DNA from: Candidatus Zhuqueibacterota bacterium
Lineage (GTDB): Bacteria > Zhuqueibacterota > Zhuqueibacteria > Residuimicrobiales > Krinioviventaceae
Length of the DNA stretch: 64,000 nt
Reading direction: 5' to 3'
Assembly: GCA_016928775.1 (NCBI GenBank)
Contig: JAFGKD010000053.1
Location: 1-64,000 of the forward strand
Below, in pieces: positions 34,270 through 44,505 of the stretch (its first letter is position 1; each line of letters begins with the position of its first letter). A program made the position numbers and the translations under genes. The notes beneath the pieces are model-generated. The model ran no database searches, was not told where the DNA came from, and saw only the letters and a list, made by a program, of their open reading frames with translations.

Positions 34270-35901
34270 TTAGCGTTTTTGTTCGGCCAATTTCTTTTTC
34301 AAATATTCCAATTTGGACAAATACCAGTCATTTTCCGGATCATTTTTAATGAGTGTTTCAAAAACCGAAATTGCTTTGGCATATTGTCCTTGTGCCGCAT
34401 ATATTTCCCCCAGGGTTGGGGTGAAAAATTTGCCCTTGTTGCTCTCGCTCTCTTTTTTTTCATTGAATCCGGCCGGTTTTTCGCTCTTGGATTGCATCCA
34501 ATCATCATCGATCGACAATGGCGGCAAGGTATCCTCCAGGTCCTCGGGCAGTGAAAAATCATCTTCAAGGCCGACGAATGAGTCGTCGAATTGATCCAGC
34601 TTTTTTTCGGCTTCTTTGGAATCGTCCTTGATATCCAGGCTATTCAAAAAATGAGCGAAATCATTGCCAGTTGACCTGGGTTTTGCTGCCGGTTCGTCTA
34701 TATCGTTTTGATCTTCCCGGCCATTGTTTTCTTCATCGGGGGCAACGATTTCCTCGGATATATCAGATTCGTCTAACATTGAATCGATATCATCTCTGTA
34801 GTTGAACGAGTCGTCATATTGCTTGCGATCGTTTTGCAAGATTTTTTCTTCCGGAGTTAAATCTTCATCGCGTGGCAAAAGAGGTTCGAACACTTTAGCG
34901 GATTCGTCTTCGGGTTGCTCGACTTTATCTTCTTCCATTTTTTCAAGAGTTGTTCGTCGCTTATTCTCGGCCTGTTCTTCTTCCTCCAGGCTGGAACTAA
35001 AAATATCATCCAAAAGTTTTGTAAACTTGCTCTCCTCTTCCTTGAATTTGCTGCGATCAATTTCAAAGTTATCATCAAGAGACTCGTCTAATACTTCCTC
35101 TCCACGGTACTCGGATTCAGATGTATCCCCGGTTTTTGTTTCTCCATCCTCTCTGTACTCGAACGCCTGTTGTTCTTCCTCGATTTGTTCTTTTTCACCC
35201 AGATCAAGCTGGTCTGCATATTCTTCATTTGCAGCAGTTGTTTTTTCCGTCTCGTCAAATGTTGATTCTGTGCCTGACCAAAATTCTTCAGAGCGGGCAG
35301 CAGGCGTTTCTTCGAAATCGGCAAAGGGATCCTCATCGTAACTAATTTCACGATCTTGCTGGTCGAGATCAACATCATATTCGTCTGTTGTCGCCCTATC
35401 GAGTGGTTCCGGCTCTGTATCAGAAAAGCCCGGCTCGCGACTCTCGGGTTCAAACGCTCGGCTTTCTTCCTCCGCTGTTTCCTCGAGAGGCGACAATTCA
35501 TGTTTCAGATTGTAGATTTCCTGATGAATCGTGTCATCAAAAGGATCGAGATCAATAATCCGATTATAATTTTCTTCTACTCTGGCTCGATCACCCGAGC
35601 TTCGAAACAGGTCGCCCTGGAGAAACAACGCCGCCAGGTGGTTGGGTTCTGCCAAAAGTGCTTCATGAAGATGTTTGCCGGCATTCTCATAATCAGTATT
35701 GGCATAATAGCATTTTGCGAGAACATATCGTGATGTTGCGTCATGAGGATGTAATAAAACACTTTTTTCAGCGTATTCTGTAGCCCGATCAATTTCGTTA
35801 ATCTTTAGATGCCTGTCAGCAAGCCGTGCGTAGAGCATCGAGGCTGGATTTTCACTTACTTTTGATTTGAGCCATTCAATTTCGCTTGCATAGCTTTGCA
35901 T
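34270..35901 (-). CDS. TPR protein with long acidic middle region
   Basis: 543 residues in three parts. Residues 1-140 are TPR helices (YARLADRHLKINEIDRATEY, YVLAKCYYANTDYENAGKHL, ALFLQGDLFRSSGDRARVEE). Residues about 140-470 are very rich in Glu and Asp (for example EEEEQAENKRRTTLEKMEED) with recurring Phe/Trp boxes (DDSFVGLEDDFSLPEDL). The last 60 residues contain one more TPR unit (LGEIYAAQGQYAKAISVFETLIKNDPENDWY). There is no signal peptide. It is likely a cytoplasmic scaffold. An acidic disordered linker between TPRs suggests a binding hub, but no partner is visible. Confidence 0.8.
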   Translation of the reverse strand: MQSYASEIEWLKSKVSENPASMLYARLADRHLKINEIDRATEYAEKSVLLHPHDATSRYVLAKCYYANTDYENAGKHLHEALLAEPNHLAALFLQGDLFRSSGDRARVEENYNRIIDLDPFDDTIHQEIYNLKHELSPLEETAEEESRAFEPESREPGFSDTEPEPLDRATTDEYDVDLDQQDREISYDEDPFADFEETPAARSEEFWSGTESTFDETEKTTAANEEYADQLDLGEKEQIEEEQQAFEYREDGETKTGDTSESEYRGEEVLDESLDDNFEIDRSKFKEEESKFTKLLDDIFSSSLEEEEQAENKRRTTLEKMEEDKVEQPEDESAKVFEPLLPRDEDLTPEEKILQNDRKQYDDSFNYRDDIDSMLDESDISEEIVAPDEENNGREDQNDIDEPAAKPRSTGNDFAHFLNSLDIKDDSKEAEKKLDQFDDSFVGLEDDFSLPEDLEDTLPPLSIDDDWMQSKSEKPAGFNEKKESESNKGKFFTPTLGEIYAAQGQYAKAISVFETLIKNDPENDWYLSKLEYLKKKLAEQKR

Positions 35902-36005
35902 ATTTTCATATCCCCTGCTATTGCTTTTCCTTATTAGCTGTTGTTAACATACAACTTGTAAACAAATATCGCAAGTACAATCTGATGCATGTCTTGCGGT
36001 TCGTA

Positions 36006-36506
36006 TTACCAGTTGGATACTGTCTTGTTGAGGATTTCCTGGCTTATTTTTTCGAACGCCTCCTCATATGCATTTATGCGACCGTCGGGGCCTTCCGCGG
36101 GGTCATAACTGCCAAACTGGGTGATTCTCTCCTCCCACATTTGTTGTCGTTTGACCTCATCCGTACATTCGATGCGCACGGACATATAAATTTTGATATC
36201 CTGGACCGTTTCATCCTGATCAAATGCGCCGGCGCGATCACTGACACTCACGATAGTCCCTAAAATTAAAACATCTGCTGCCCCGCGGTCGGCAATTTTC
36301 AGCGAGCCATCACGAATAAATTCATCGATGACAACATCTGTTAATGTTTCCGCGATACCAAACTCGGCCGTTCGATTATCAAATAGTGGAATGGCGACCG
36401 TTTTCAAATGGGGCGGCAACGAACCTTTCAGGGAATAGTAGCCACAAGAGAGAACAAAAAGCATGCCGAAAAAAGACAGGTGTGTGAAACTCAACTTATT
36501 CTTCAT
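36006..36506 (-). CDS. lptE: LPS-assembly lipoprotein LptE
   Basis: 166 residues with a lipoprotein signal (FFGMLFVLSC, lipid-bearing Cys at about 21) followed by GYYSLKGSLPPHLKTVAIPLFDNRTAEFGIAETLTD, the standard start of LptE-family proteins in the FCB group, and VIDEFIRDGSLKI. LptE plugs the LptD barrel and helps insert lipopolysaccharide into the outer membrane. The start overlaps the end of the sigma54 regulator by 11 bases. It indicates a diderm cell with LPS. Confidence 0.88.
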   Translation of the reverse strand: MKNKLSFTHLSFFGMLFVLSCGYYSLKGSLPPHLKTVAIPLFDNRTAEFGIAETLTDVVIDEFIRDGSLKIADRGAADVLILGTIVSVSDRAGAFDQDETVQDIKIYMSVRIECTDEVKRQQMWEERITQFGSYDPAEGPDGRINAYEEAFEKISQEILNKTVSNW

Positions 36507-37701
36507 GATCTCGGAGACCGTATTTATTGATCTTTCGATACAATGTTCGTTCGCTCAAGCCTAATATTTTCGCAGTTTTTCTCTTATTACCGCCTGTTTT
36601 TTTTAAGGTTGCACGGATCATCTCCTTTTCCATATCTGAAACAGACTCCGGAGATCGATCGCTTTCTGACCAGGCACCGTCCGCTGCGTATTCATTTGGC
36701 AATTCATCTCGCCATTCCCCCAAACTGTATCTTTTTGGAGCAATGGCCAGCATCAATTCTCGTAACTGAGAAATTTCGCTTTTTATTTCCAGCAAAACAC
36801 GCAAAAGGAACTCACGCTCCAACTCGTCCTTGGGTTTTTCCAGCCGCATCGGCAATTTTTTATCAAACTCGTCACTGGGCTTTATGTATTTTTGCAGCAC
36901 TGTTTCATCGATAAAATTGCCTTTTTCGAGCACAATCATTTTTTCGACAAGATTTCGGAGTTCGCGAATATTGCCGGGCCAGGAGTAATCCTGCAATAAA
37001 AAAAATGCGCGTTCGGAAAATCCTTTGAACTCGATGAGATTCGCACGGCTAAAATCCGCTGCGAATTTTTGTGCCAGTTCAACGATATCTTCGCGACGTT
37101 CTCGCAGCGCCGGCACATGGATATGTACGGCATTAAGACGGTAATACAGGTCCTGTCGAAAGTTTTCTTTTTTAACTTCTTCTTCCAGATCACGGTTTGT
37201 CGCAGCAATAAAACGCACATCCACAGCCTGCAGGGAGGTGCCACCGACGCGCATGAATTCCCGCTCTTCCAATACACGTAGCAACTTGACTTGAATCGAA
37301 AGTGGCAATTCACCTATTTCATCCAAAAATATGCTGCCCTTGTTCGCCAATTCAAAATAGCCTTTGCGCTGCCCGGCCGCGCCGGTAAAAGATCCTTTTT
37401 CATGGCCAAACAGCTCGGATTCAAGTATACCTTCGGGAATGGCAGCACAATTAACGGTAATTAAGGGTTCATCCCGACGTCGGCTTCGCATATGGACAGC
37501 CTTGGCGACCAGCTCTTTGCCGGTACCGCTTTCGCCGGAAATAAGAACGGAAATATCAGTCGGGGCTACCTGCTCGATGATCTCTAAAAGTTCTCTTACT
37601 TTTTCAGAGTTTCCAATGATGCCAACCTGGCGTTGTACGTCACGCCAGTGCTCATCGTCGTTATAATCATCGATAATATAATTTTGAGCTTTCGCCACCA
37701 T
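36496..37701 (-). CDS. Sigma54-dependent transcriptional activator without receiver domain
   Basis: 401 residues. The AAA+ domain begins almost at once: IIGNSEKVRELLEIIEQVAPTD, Walker A GESGTGKELVAKAVH, GHEKGSFTGA (the sigma54-contacting GAFTGA loop, with Ser for Ala), Walker B SIFLDEIGEL, FRQDLYYRLNAVHIHVP. The C-terminus has a Fis-type helix-turn-helix (GGNKRKTAKILGLSERTLYRKINKYGL). There is no N-terminal phosphoreceiver or GAF domain, so it must be controlled in another way, such as an anti-activator or expression level. It opens promoters read by sigma54. It could act on the site at 821-836. Confidence 0.93.
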   Translation of the reverse strand: MVAKAQNYIIDDYNDDEHWRDVQRQVGIIGNSEKVRELLEIIEQVAPTDISVLISGESGTGKELVAKAVHMRSRRRDEPLITVNCAAIPEGILESELFGHEKGSFTGAAGQRKGYFELANKGSIFLDEIGELPLSIQVKLLRVLEEREFMRVGGTSLQAVDVRFIAATNRDLEEEVKKENFRQDLYYRLNAVHIHVPALRERREDIVELAQKFAADFSRANLIEFKGFSERAFFLLQDYSWPGNIRELRNLVEKMIVLEKGNFIDETVLQKYIKPSDEFDKKLPMRLEKPKDELEREFLLRVLLEIKSEISQLRELMLAIAPKRYSLGEWRDELPNEYAADGAWSESDRSPESVSDMEKEMIRATLKKTGGNKRKTAKILGLSERTLYRKINKYGLRDHEE

Positions 37702-37713
37702 ACTTCTCCATCG

Positions 37714-38640
37714 CTAAAACAATTCGTATTCTTTAAAATATTCAACAGTTGCAGCGAGACCCTGTTCAAAGTCATATTCCGGCTGCCATTGCAATAATGT
37801 TAAAGCCTTTTTGATATCAAGGACGCTACGCCGCTGTTCACCTGCTTTCGCCGGGCCGTGTTTTTCCGGCATGTGTGCGCCGGTCAATGTATTCAATAAC
37901 TGATAGATGTTATTTACATCCAATTCGATTCCCGTGCCAATATTAAAAACATCGTTATCTCCACCAGTGAGCGCCATCACGTTGGCTTGCACCACATCAG
38001 CGACATAAACGTAGTCGCGTGTTTGGCGACCGTCACCATTGATCACTGCCTGTTCCCGGTTAAACAGTTTTTGCAGAAAAATGGCGATCACACCGGCTTC
38101 GCCATGTGGATTTTGTCGCGGGCCGTAAACATTCGCATATCGAAAGGCGGTATAGGTCAGGTTGACCGTTTTTGCATAATAATACAGATATTTTTCACCG
38201 ACAAGTTTTGTGACACCATAAGGGCAATAGGGTCGCTGGGGATGTTCCTCATCCGCCGGAAAATAATCCTGTTCACCGTAAACAACACCGCCGGACGATG
38301 CATAAATGACTTTTTTCACCCCATGATCCGCCGCATTTTGTACGACATTCAACAAACCAATAACATTGTTTTCAGCATCAAAGATCGGATCTCTGACCGA
38401 CAATCGCACGTCCATTTGGGCGGCTTGATGATTGACAATATCAAAGTGAAATTGTTGAAACACATCTGTGATCGTTCGGTCGCGAATATCCATTTTGATG
38501 AATGTCGCTTGTGGATTGATATTTTTTTCTCGGCCGGTTGAAAGATTATCGATAATGACAACATCATGGCCGGCAGCACTATAAGCATCAGCGATATGAG
38601 AACCAATGAATCCGGCGCCGCCTGTTACTAAAATCTTCAC
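37714..38640 (-). CDS. NAD-dependent sugar epimerase/dehydratase (UDP-glucose 4-epimerase family)
   Basis: 308 residues of an extended short-chain dehydrogenase: the NAD site TGGAGFIGSHIADAY at 7-21, VIIDNLSTGREKN, DIRD, and the catalytic YCPYGVTKLVGEKY (Tyr-x3-Lys form). The substrate part has RYANVYGPRQNPHGEAGVIAIF and NGDGRQTRDYVYVADV, as in GalE/WbpP-type nucleotide-sugar epimerases. It probably interconverts UDP-glucose/galactose or their N-acetyl forms for surface glycans. It starts 15 bases after purD and ends 12 bases before the activator gene. Confidence 0.88.
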   Translation of the reverse strand: MKILVTGGAGFIGSHIADAYSAAGHDVVIIDNLSTGREKNINPQATFIKMDIRDRTITDVFQQFHFDIVNHQAAQMDVRLSVRDPIFDAENNVIGLLNVVQNAADHGVKKVIYASSGGVVYGEQDYFPADEEHPQRPYCPYGVTKLVGEKYLYYYAKTVNLTYTAFRYANVYGPRQNPHGEAGVIAIFLQKLFNREQAVINGDGRQTRDYVYVADVVQANVMALTGGDNDVFNIGTGIELDVNNIYQLLNTLTGAHMPEKHGPAKAGEQRRSVLDIKKALTLLQWQPEYDFEQGLAATVEYFKEYELF

Positions 38641-38655
38641 TGCCCATCCTTTCCT

Positions 38656-39921
38656 TTACTTGAGAACACGTGCTGCAATGTCTCGTCGATAATAGGCGCC
38701 ATCAAATACGATCCATTTCATTGCATGATAGACCTTATCAACCGCTCTTGAAATAGAAGTATCCACCGCAGTCAGACCGAGGACGCGCCCGCCATTAGTG
38801 ACGATATCCTGTCCCTGGCGCCTGGTACCGGCATGAAAAACATAGAGGCCATCATCCCATTGATGATCGAGACCGTGAATTTTTTTCCCTTTCTCAAAAT
38901 GTCCGGGATAACCGCCGGACGCCAAGACGACACAAACGGCTCCCCCCGGTTTGTTCACCCATTTTACGTCGGCTAATTTCCCTTGTCGTGCCGCCAAAAT
39001 AGCTTCAACCAGATCACTTTCAGCCATTGGCAAAACGACCTGCGTTTCCGGATCACCAAAACGTACGTTGTACTCAATGACTTTGGGACCATCCCGCGTG
39101 ATCATCAAACCGGCGTACAGCAGGCCTTTATAAGGAAAGCCATCGAGCGCCATAGCTTTGATCGTTGGGCCGATTATTTCCTTTTCAATTCTCTGCATGA
39201 TATCGCTCGGAATATGGGGTGTCGGTGCAAAGGCACCCATGCCGCCGGTGTTGGGGCCTTGATTGTTGTCGAAAATTCGTTTATGATCCTGAGATGGCAG
39301 CAAAGTCACAAAGTTCTCACCATCCGAAATGGCCATAACTGAAACTTCATCGCCCACCAGACACTCTTCGATAACAACTTTATCTCCGGCAGCACCGAAC
39401 TCCCGCTTTTTCATCATTTTATCCAAAGCAACGAGTGATTCTTCCCGACTTTTGCAGACAAGCGCGCCTTTGCCGGCTGCCAATCCATCGGCTTTGACGA
39501 CAACCGGACCGTTCTGCTTGAGCAAAAAGGAACGCGCGGCATCGTACTCTTTGAAAACTCGATAATCAGCAGTTGGAATCTCGTATTTGCTCAGCAGATT
39601 TTTACAAAATGCTTTACTGCCTTCGAGCCCCGCTGCTCGCTGGCTCGGGCCGAAGATGGCCATGCCGTTCTCCTCAAAAACATCAACAATACCGTTCACC
39701 AAAGGCGCTTCTGGCCCAACGATCGTTAAATCAATTTTTTCTTTAATGGCGAATTTCAACAGTGTCTCACTATCCATTACAGAAATATCAACACATTCGG
39801 CATCCTGCATGATACCGGCATTGCCCGGTGCACAATACACTTTGTTGACCAATGGACTTCTTTTGACTTTCCAGACGATCGTGTGCTCACGTCCACCACC
39901 GCCGATGACAAAAACTTTCAT
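38656..39921 (-). CDS. purD: Phosphoribosylamine-glycine ligase
   Basis: 421 residues. The second step of purine synthesis, joining glycine to phosphoribosylamine with ATP. N-terminus VIGGGGREHTIVWKV, then GPEAPLVNGIVDVFEE, an ATP-grasp domain (GPVVVKADGLAAGKGALVC), EECLVGDEVSVMAI, PSQDHKRIFDNNQGPNTGGMGAFAP and EYNVRFGDPETQ with metal ligands. The length is normal for PurD. Other purine genes are not in the window. It follows uvrB by 37 bases and probably shares its transcript. Confidence 0.97.
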   Translation of the reverse strand: MKVFVIGGGGREHTIVWKVKRSPLVNKVYCAPGNAGIMQDAECVDISVMDSETLLKFAIKEKIDLTIVGPEAPLVNGIVDVFEENGMAIFGPSQRAAGLEGSKAFCKNLLSKYEIPTADYRVFKEYDAARSFLLKQNGPVVVKADGLAAGKGALVCKSREESLVALDKMMKKREFGAAGDKVVIEECLVGDEVSVMAISDGENFVTLLPSQDHKRIFDNNQGPNTGGMGAFAPTPHIPSDIMQRIEKEIIGPTIKAMALDGFPYKGLLYAGLMITRDGPKVIEYNVRFGDPETQVVLPMAESDLVEAILAARQGKLADVKWVNKPGGAVCVVLASGGYPGHFEKGKKIHGLDHQWDDGLYVFHAGTRRQGQDIVTNGGRVLGLTAVDTSISRAVDKVYHAMKWIVFDGAYYRRDIAARVLK

Positions 39922-39958
39922 AGTTTCACCTGATAATTTTTAATACCGCTGAGAATAA

Positions 39959-41983
39959 TCATTTGTTTTTGAATGCCGGTATATCTTCTTCTTTGAGAAA
40001 ATCAATACGGTCGCGAATTTCAGCCGCGCGCTCGAACTCTAACCTGGACGCTGCTTCTAACATCGATTGTTCAAGCTGTGTCAACATCTCTAACTTTTCT
40101 TCATTCGAGAGTTGTTGCCAGACCTGGACAAGCTCATCTTTGGGTTTTTTCTTTACACCATAAGGCTCAGGTTTTGCGTCGGCAACACGAGTGGACATCA
40201 TCACTTGTTCCACGGATTTGTAGATTGTCGTGGGTGTGATGCCATGCTCCTCATTGTAGCGCTGCTGTACAGCGCGGCGTCGGTTTGTCTCATCGATGGC
40301 GCGCTGCATGGAATCCGTGACGGTGTCAGCGTAAAAAATGACCGTACCGGCAACATTGCGCGCCGCGCGTCCCGCGGTTTGGATGAGCGACCGCTCCGAG
40401 CGCAAAAAACCTTCCTTGTCGGCGTCCAGGATGGCGACAAGCGAAACTTCGGGCAGATCGAGACCCTCGCGCAATAAATTAATGCCAACCAGTACATCAA
40501 ATTCAGCCAATCGCAGATCACGAAGTATGGCGACGCGATCCAAAGCATCGATCTCCGAGTGTAAATAGCGAACCCGAATACCCACTCCTGCGAGATAGTC
40601 GGTCAAATCTTCAGCCATACGTTTGGTCAATGTGGTCACCAAAATACGGTCCCCACGCTCGGCGCGTTTATTGATTTCACCAATCAAATCATCGATCTGA
40701 TTTTTTACCGGGCGGACCTCGATTTCGGGATCCATCAAGCCGGTGGGACGGATAATCTGCTCCACGACCAGACCACCGCATTTTTGCAGCTCATAATCCG
40801 CCGGTGTCGCCGAGACAAAAATAACATTATGAATCAGCGATTCGAATTCACGAAAATTGAGCGGTCGATTGTCCAGAGCAGACGGCAAGCGGAAACCGTA
40901 TTCGACCAGGGTTTCCTTGCGCGCACGGTCGCCATGGTACATGCCGCCAATCTGCGGAACGGTCGCGTGTGATTCATCGATGATGAGAAGAAAATCTTGC
41001 GGAAAATAATCAATCAACGTCGCCGGGCGTTCACCGGCTTGCCGGCCTGACATGTGCCGCGAATAATTCTCCACACCGGAGCAGTAGCCGATCTCGCGGA
41101 TCATTTCAAGATCATAATTGGTGCGCTGTTCGATACGCTGCGCTTCCAGCAGCTTGTTATGCGATTTAAAATAATCGATTCGTTCTGCCAACTCTTTTTC
41201 AATTCCCTCGATCGCCGCTTCCAGGCGTTCGCTTGGCGTGACAAAATGCTTGGCCGGATAGATCGCGACGCGATCGAGCTCATTTGTAATTTCACCGGTC
41301 AGCACGTCAACGATGGTGATGCGCTCGATCTCATCTCCCCAGAGTTCGATGCGGATCGCTTCTTTTTCATAAGCCGGAATCACCTCAATGACATCACCAC
41401 GCACGCGAAATGTACCGCGCTCGAACGATATATCATTTCGCGTGTACAGAATATCCACCAGTTTTTGCAGAATCTTGTTGCGCTCAATAACCTGCCCGCG
41501 GTCAAGTAACAGATTCATCTTTTGCCAGTCTTCCGGCGATCCAAGTCCGTAAATGCAGGATACCGAGGCAACGATGATCACATCCTGCCGCGACAGCAAG
41601 GAACTGGCCGCTTTCAATCGAAGTCGATCGATTTCATCGTTGATCGAGGTATCTTTTTCAATATATGTATCAGTGGTCGGCATATAAGCTTCGGGCTGGT
41701 AATAATCGTAATAACTGATAAAATATTCCACCGCATTATGTGGAAAAAAACCGCGCATCTCACCATACAATTGCGCCGCCAGCGTCTTGTTATGGGAGAT
41801 GATCAACGTCGGTTTGTTCAGATTGGCGATGACATTGGCCATGGTGAACGTTTTGCCGCTGCCGGTCACGCCAAGCAGCGTCTGATACTTTTCGTCCGCC
41901 AAAAGCCCTTCAGTAAGTTCCGCGACCGCTTTCGGTTGATCACCCTGCAATTTAAAATCAGAAGACAGCCTGAATGTACTCAC
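39959..41983 (-). CDS. uvrB: Excinuclease ABC subunit B
   Basis: 674 residues. Nucleotide-excision repair damage-verification helicase that loads with UvrA and recruits UvrC. Walker [17 protein letters not shown], the beta-hairpin [34 protein letters not shown], helicase motifs ATPADYEL and [33 protein letters not shown], and a C-terminal UVR coiled domain ([17 protein letters not shown]). The start is GTG (41983), giving the family N-terminus [20 protein letters not shown] sigma70-type promoter lies 50 bp upstream. Confidence 0.98.
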   Translation of the reverse strand: MSTFRLSSDFKLQGDQPKAVAELTEGLLADEKYQTLLGVTGSGKTFTMANVIANLNKPTLIISHNKTLAAQLYGEMRGFFPHNAVEYFISYYDYYQPEAYMPTTDTYIEKDTSINDEIDRLRLKAASSLLSRQDVIIVASVSCIYGLGSPEDWQKMNLLLDRGQVIERNKILQKLVDILYTRNDISFERGTFRVRGDVIEVIPAYEKEAIRIELWGDEIERITIVDVLTGEITNELDRVAIYPAKHFVTPSERLEAAIEGIEKELAERIDYFKSHNKLLEAQRIEQRTNYDLEMIREIGYCSGVENYSRHMSGRQAGERPATLIDYFPQDFLLIIDESHATVPQIGGMYHGDRARKETLVEYGFRLPSALDNRPLNFREFESLIHNVIFVSATPADYELQKCGGLVVEQIIRPTGLMDPEIEVRPVKNQIDDLIGEINKRAERGDRILVTTLTKRMAEDLTDYLAGVGIRVRYLHSEIDALDRVAILRDLRLAEFDVLVGINLLREGLDLPEVSLVAILDADKEGFLRSERSLIQTAGRAARNVAGTVIFYADTVTDSMQRAIDETNRRRAVQQRYNEEHGITPTTIYKSVEQVMMSTRVADAKPEPYGVKKKPKDELVQVWQQLSNEEKLEMLTQLEQSMLEAASRLEFERAAEIRDRIDFLKEEDIPAFKNK

Positions 41984-42033
41984 ACACGCCCCGTTTTGAG
42001 ACAGTTACTTGATTCCAAAAAATTTGACAGCAA

Positions 42034-42062
42034 TATACTATTGTTATGCCAAATTGTCAAGG
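42034..42062 (-). promoter_or_regulatory. Sigma70-type promoter of uvrB
   Basis: On the minus strand a perfect TTGACA (42057-42062) is separated by exactly 17 bases from TATATT (42034-42039), in the divergent spacer between uvrB and the glycoside-hydrolase-like gene. The predicted transcript would start near 42027, leaving a leader of about 45 bases before the GTG. It is the best housekeeping promoter in the window and may drive the run of minus-strand genes beyond uvrB. Confidence 0.7.
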
Positions 42063-42159
42063 TTCAAAAATATACAGTTTTGCTAATTTTTCAGAAAAAG
42101 ACTTGAAACATAGAGAATAAGACGCTAATTTGTCGGGTGAAACTTTGGAAACCAAATTC

Positions 42160-44487
42160 ATGAAGCGGCTCTGCCTGTTTTTCTCCCTATTACTGTTCGC
42201 ACAGCAAACGCCATTATATGGCCAACAGACACGCGCCCTGTGGGTGACGCGCTGGGATTATCAATCTCTGCAAGATATTGAAAAAATCATGCAATTTTCC
42301 GATGAAACGGGTTTTAATACAATTCTGTTTCAAGTGCGCGGCAACGGCACCGTTACTTATCAATCCGATGTGGAGTTGCAATCTGAAAATTTTCGATCTT
42401 TTGGCTGGGATCCATTGCAAAAGGCAATTGACAGCGCGCATGCCCATGACTTGCAACTGCATGCCTGGGTAAACCTCTTGCCGGGATGGAGCGGCGAAGA
42501 TGTGCCACTCCACACGGAACAACTCTATCTTCAGCGGCCCGACTGGTTTATGGTCGATATTTATGGCAGACCACAGGAATTACAAAGAGGATATCTGTTT
42601 TTATCTCCCACCCATCCGCAGGTGAGCCGCTATTTGCAGGAATTGTGTGCCGAACTGTACAACAAATACGACATTGATGGCATTCACTTTGATTACATAC
42701 GCTTTCCGGCTTCCAGCTACTCCTATGATCCGACATCAGTGGCTCTGTTTGAAAAAAGCTACGGCGCCAAACCACACGAACGGCCAATGGCCTGGCGGTT
42801 GTGGCGTCAGAACAGCATCTCTTCCTTTTTGGAAACGGTTTATCACGATATCAAATTCGCAAAACCGAGGGTGATCGTCAGTGCCGCGGTTGTTTCAGAT
42901 ATCGATAGAGCCAATGATACATATTTTCAGGACAGTTGTGGCTGGCTCGGCCGTGGACTCCTCGATGCCGTTTATCCCATGCTCTATTCACACATTGACC
43001 AGGTGTTTCAGCAGGAGCTTGAGGAGTATATCATGAACAGCCACGGTCGTCACATTTATCCTGGTATCCATGTGACAAAAGATGGTCTGGCCAGCAAGCT
43101 GAATATTGTCAAGAATCTGGATGTGCCCGGCGTGGCACTTTTTTCTTATAAGGATTTGCTTGAAAATGCGGACATTAAACAGCAATTTGTATCAGCCGTC
43201 GACACGTTGTGGGCTGAACCGACAAGGCCGGCGCAGATGCCATGGAAAATTTATACCAAGGATAATCTGGGTCCTGCTTTTTCGCAAATTCAGACCATCC
43301 CGTCGCCTCTCACCGCCTATACACCTTTTAAAATTGCGGCAAAAATCACCGATCCTTCCGGCGTTTATGATGACATGACCGGCGCTGACGGACAAGGCAT
43401 TTATGTTGAATATGATACCGTTTGGCCGCCTGGACAAGAAGGAAGAGTAACGCTTTCAAAAATTTCCGGAGCACAGGATTGGTATATCAGTGAGACAGAG
43501 CTGCCCGGCCAGGCAGGCGGAACCATCCTGTATGCGCGCATCTACGCCCATGATGATTATTATGAAAGTCTCAACAATCCAAAAAGAAATGCCGGACACA
43601 GTGATGTCCAGCACTTTCCTGTTCTGCAATCCAATTCATCCTATCACTACGCCGGCGAATTGGGGCCTATTTTATGGCGACCCGGCGCCATTGCGGTCGA
43701 CACCTTGCATCAGATCTGGGTGACGACCGAAAAAGATGGTCCGGTTGTGGTTTTTGATTCAACCGGAAAAGAGTTGGCTTTTTCACCGATTCAAACCGGC
43801 ATGAACGGCGATTATGAATCACTCATCCTGACTCGGGTTGTAGGTTTTGCCAGGGATGTTTATGATAATATGCTCATCGCCTGCAATACCAATCCTCCGA
43901 CGATATTTCGATTTAGCATTAAAGACGGGGAAGCTCTGCCGGGCATTCATGTCAATTTAAAAGCCGGAGCACCGGATACCATTCGAGCGTTCGCCACGGA
44001 TAGTCTCGGAAACATATATGTTCTGGAAAATCGATCAGCACGCTGGTTTATTTTTTCTCCGACAGCGGAAGAATTTATCGGCATGCCCTACGGTGATCCG
44101 CAAAAAGTGGGATCAGATATTGCCGTACTCAGCAATGGCGCCATGGTCTTTGTCACCGACCGTACATCGGGTGTCGTACAATGCTGGTACGGCGCCACCG
44201 AAGCAAACTATTCACAGTATTGGCGAGCCGGAGATTTTTTGCCGCACACGATCGGTCTCGGCGATATTTATATCAATGGTAATGATTTTCTCTATATTTG
44301 CAGCAGTCGCTATGGCTTTATCGCCGAGTATGACCGGCTCGGTAACCTCGTTGGCCACATTACCGGCGAAAACCTGACTATGGTCGCACCGCAAGCTATG
44401 GCCTTTTCGCCCGCTAAGAACATCTTGTACGTGACCGAGGTGGTCGGTGCCGGCCCTGGAAAAGTTAAAGTGTGGAAAAAACAATAG
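42160..44487 (+). CDS. Secreted GHL10/DUF187 glycoside-hydrolase-like protein with beta-propeller
   Basis: 775 residues from ATG 42160. Signal peptide (LCLFFSLLLFAQQTPLYG), then a TIM-barrel GHL10 (DUF187) domain to about 380: RALWVTRWDYQSLQDIEKIM, TILFQVRGNGTVTYQSD, LHAWVNLLPGW, IDGIHFDYIRFPAS, and LLDAVYPMLYSHIDQ. An Ig-like linker follows, then a C-terminal NHL/YncE-like propeller (AIAVDTLHQIWVTTEKDGPV, FATDSLGNIYVLENRSARWF). There is no sorting domain. The family is thought to act on polysaccharides, but no substrate is known. It could act on peptidoglycan or exported glycans. Confidence 0.88.
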   Translation: MKRLCLFFSLLLFAQQTPLYGQQTRALWVTRWDYQSLQDIEKIMQFSDETGFNTILFQVRGNGTVTYQSDVELQSENFRSFGWDPLQKAIDSAHAHDLQLHAWVNLLPGWSGEDVPLHTEQLYLQRPDWFMVDIYGRPQELQRGYLFLSPTHPQVSRYLQELCAELYNKYDIDGIHFDYIRFPASSYSYDPTSVALFEKSYGAKPHERPMAWRLWRQNSISSFLETVYHDIKFAKPRVIVSAAVVSDIDRANDTYFQDSCGWLGRGLLDAVYPMLYSHIDQVFQQELEEYIMNSHGRHIYPGIHVTKDGLASKLNIVKNLDVPGVALFSYKDLLENADIKQQFVSAVDTLWAEPTRPAQMPWKIYTKDNLGPAFSQIQTIPSPLTAYTPFKIAAKITDPSGVYDDMTGADGQGIYVEYDTVWPPGQEGRVTLSKISGAQDWYISETELPGQAGGTILYARIYAHDDYYESLNNPKRNAGHSDVQHFPVLQSNSSYHYAGELGPILWRPGAIAVDTLHQIWVTTEKDGPVVVFDSTGKELAFSPIQTGMNGDYESLILTRVVGFARDVYDNMLIACNTNPPTIFRFSIKDGEALPGIHVNLKAGAPDTIRAFATDSLGNIYVLENRSARWFIFSPTAEEFIGMPYGDPQKVGSDIAVLSNGAMVFVTDRTSGVVQCWYGATEANYSQYWRAGDFLPHTIGLGDIYINGNDFLYICSSRYGFIAEYDRLGNLVGHITGENLTMVAPQAMAFSPAKNILYVTEVVGAGPGKVKVWKKQ

Positions 44488-44505
44488 TAACACTAAAGGA
44501 CGGCC

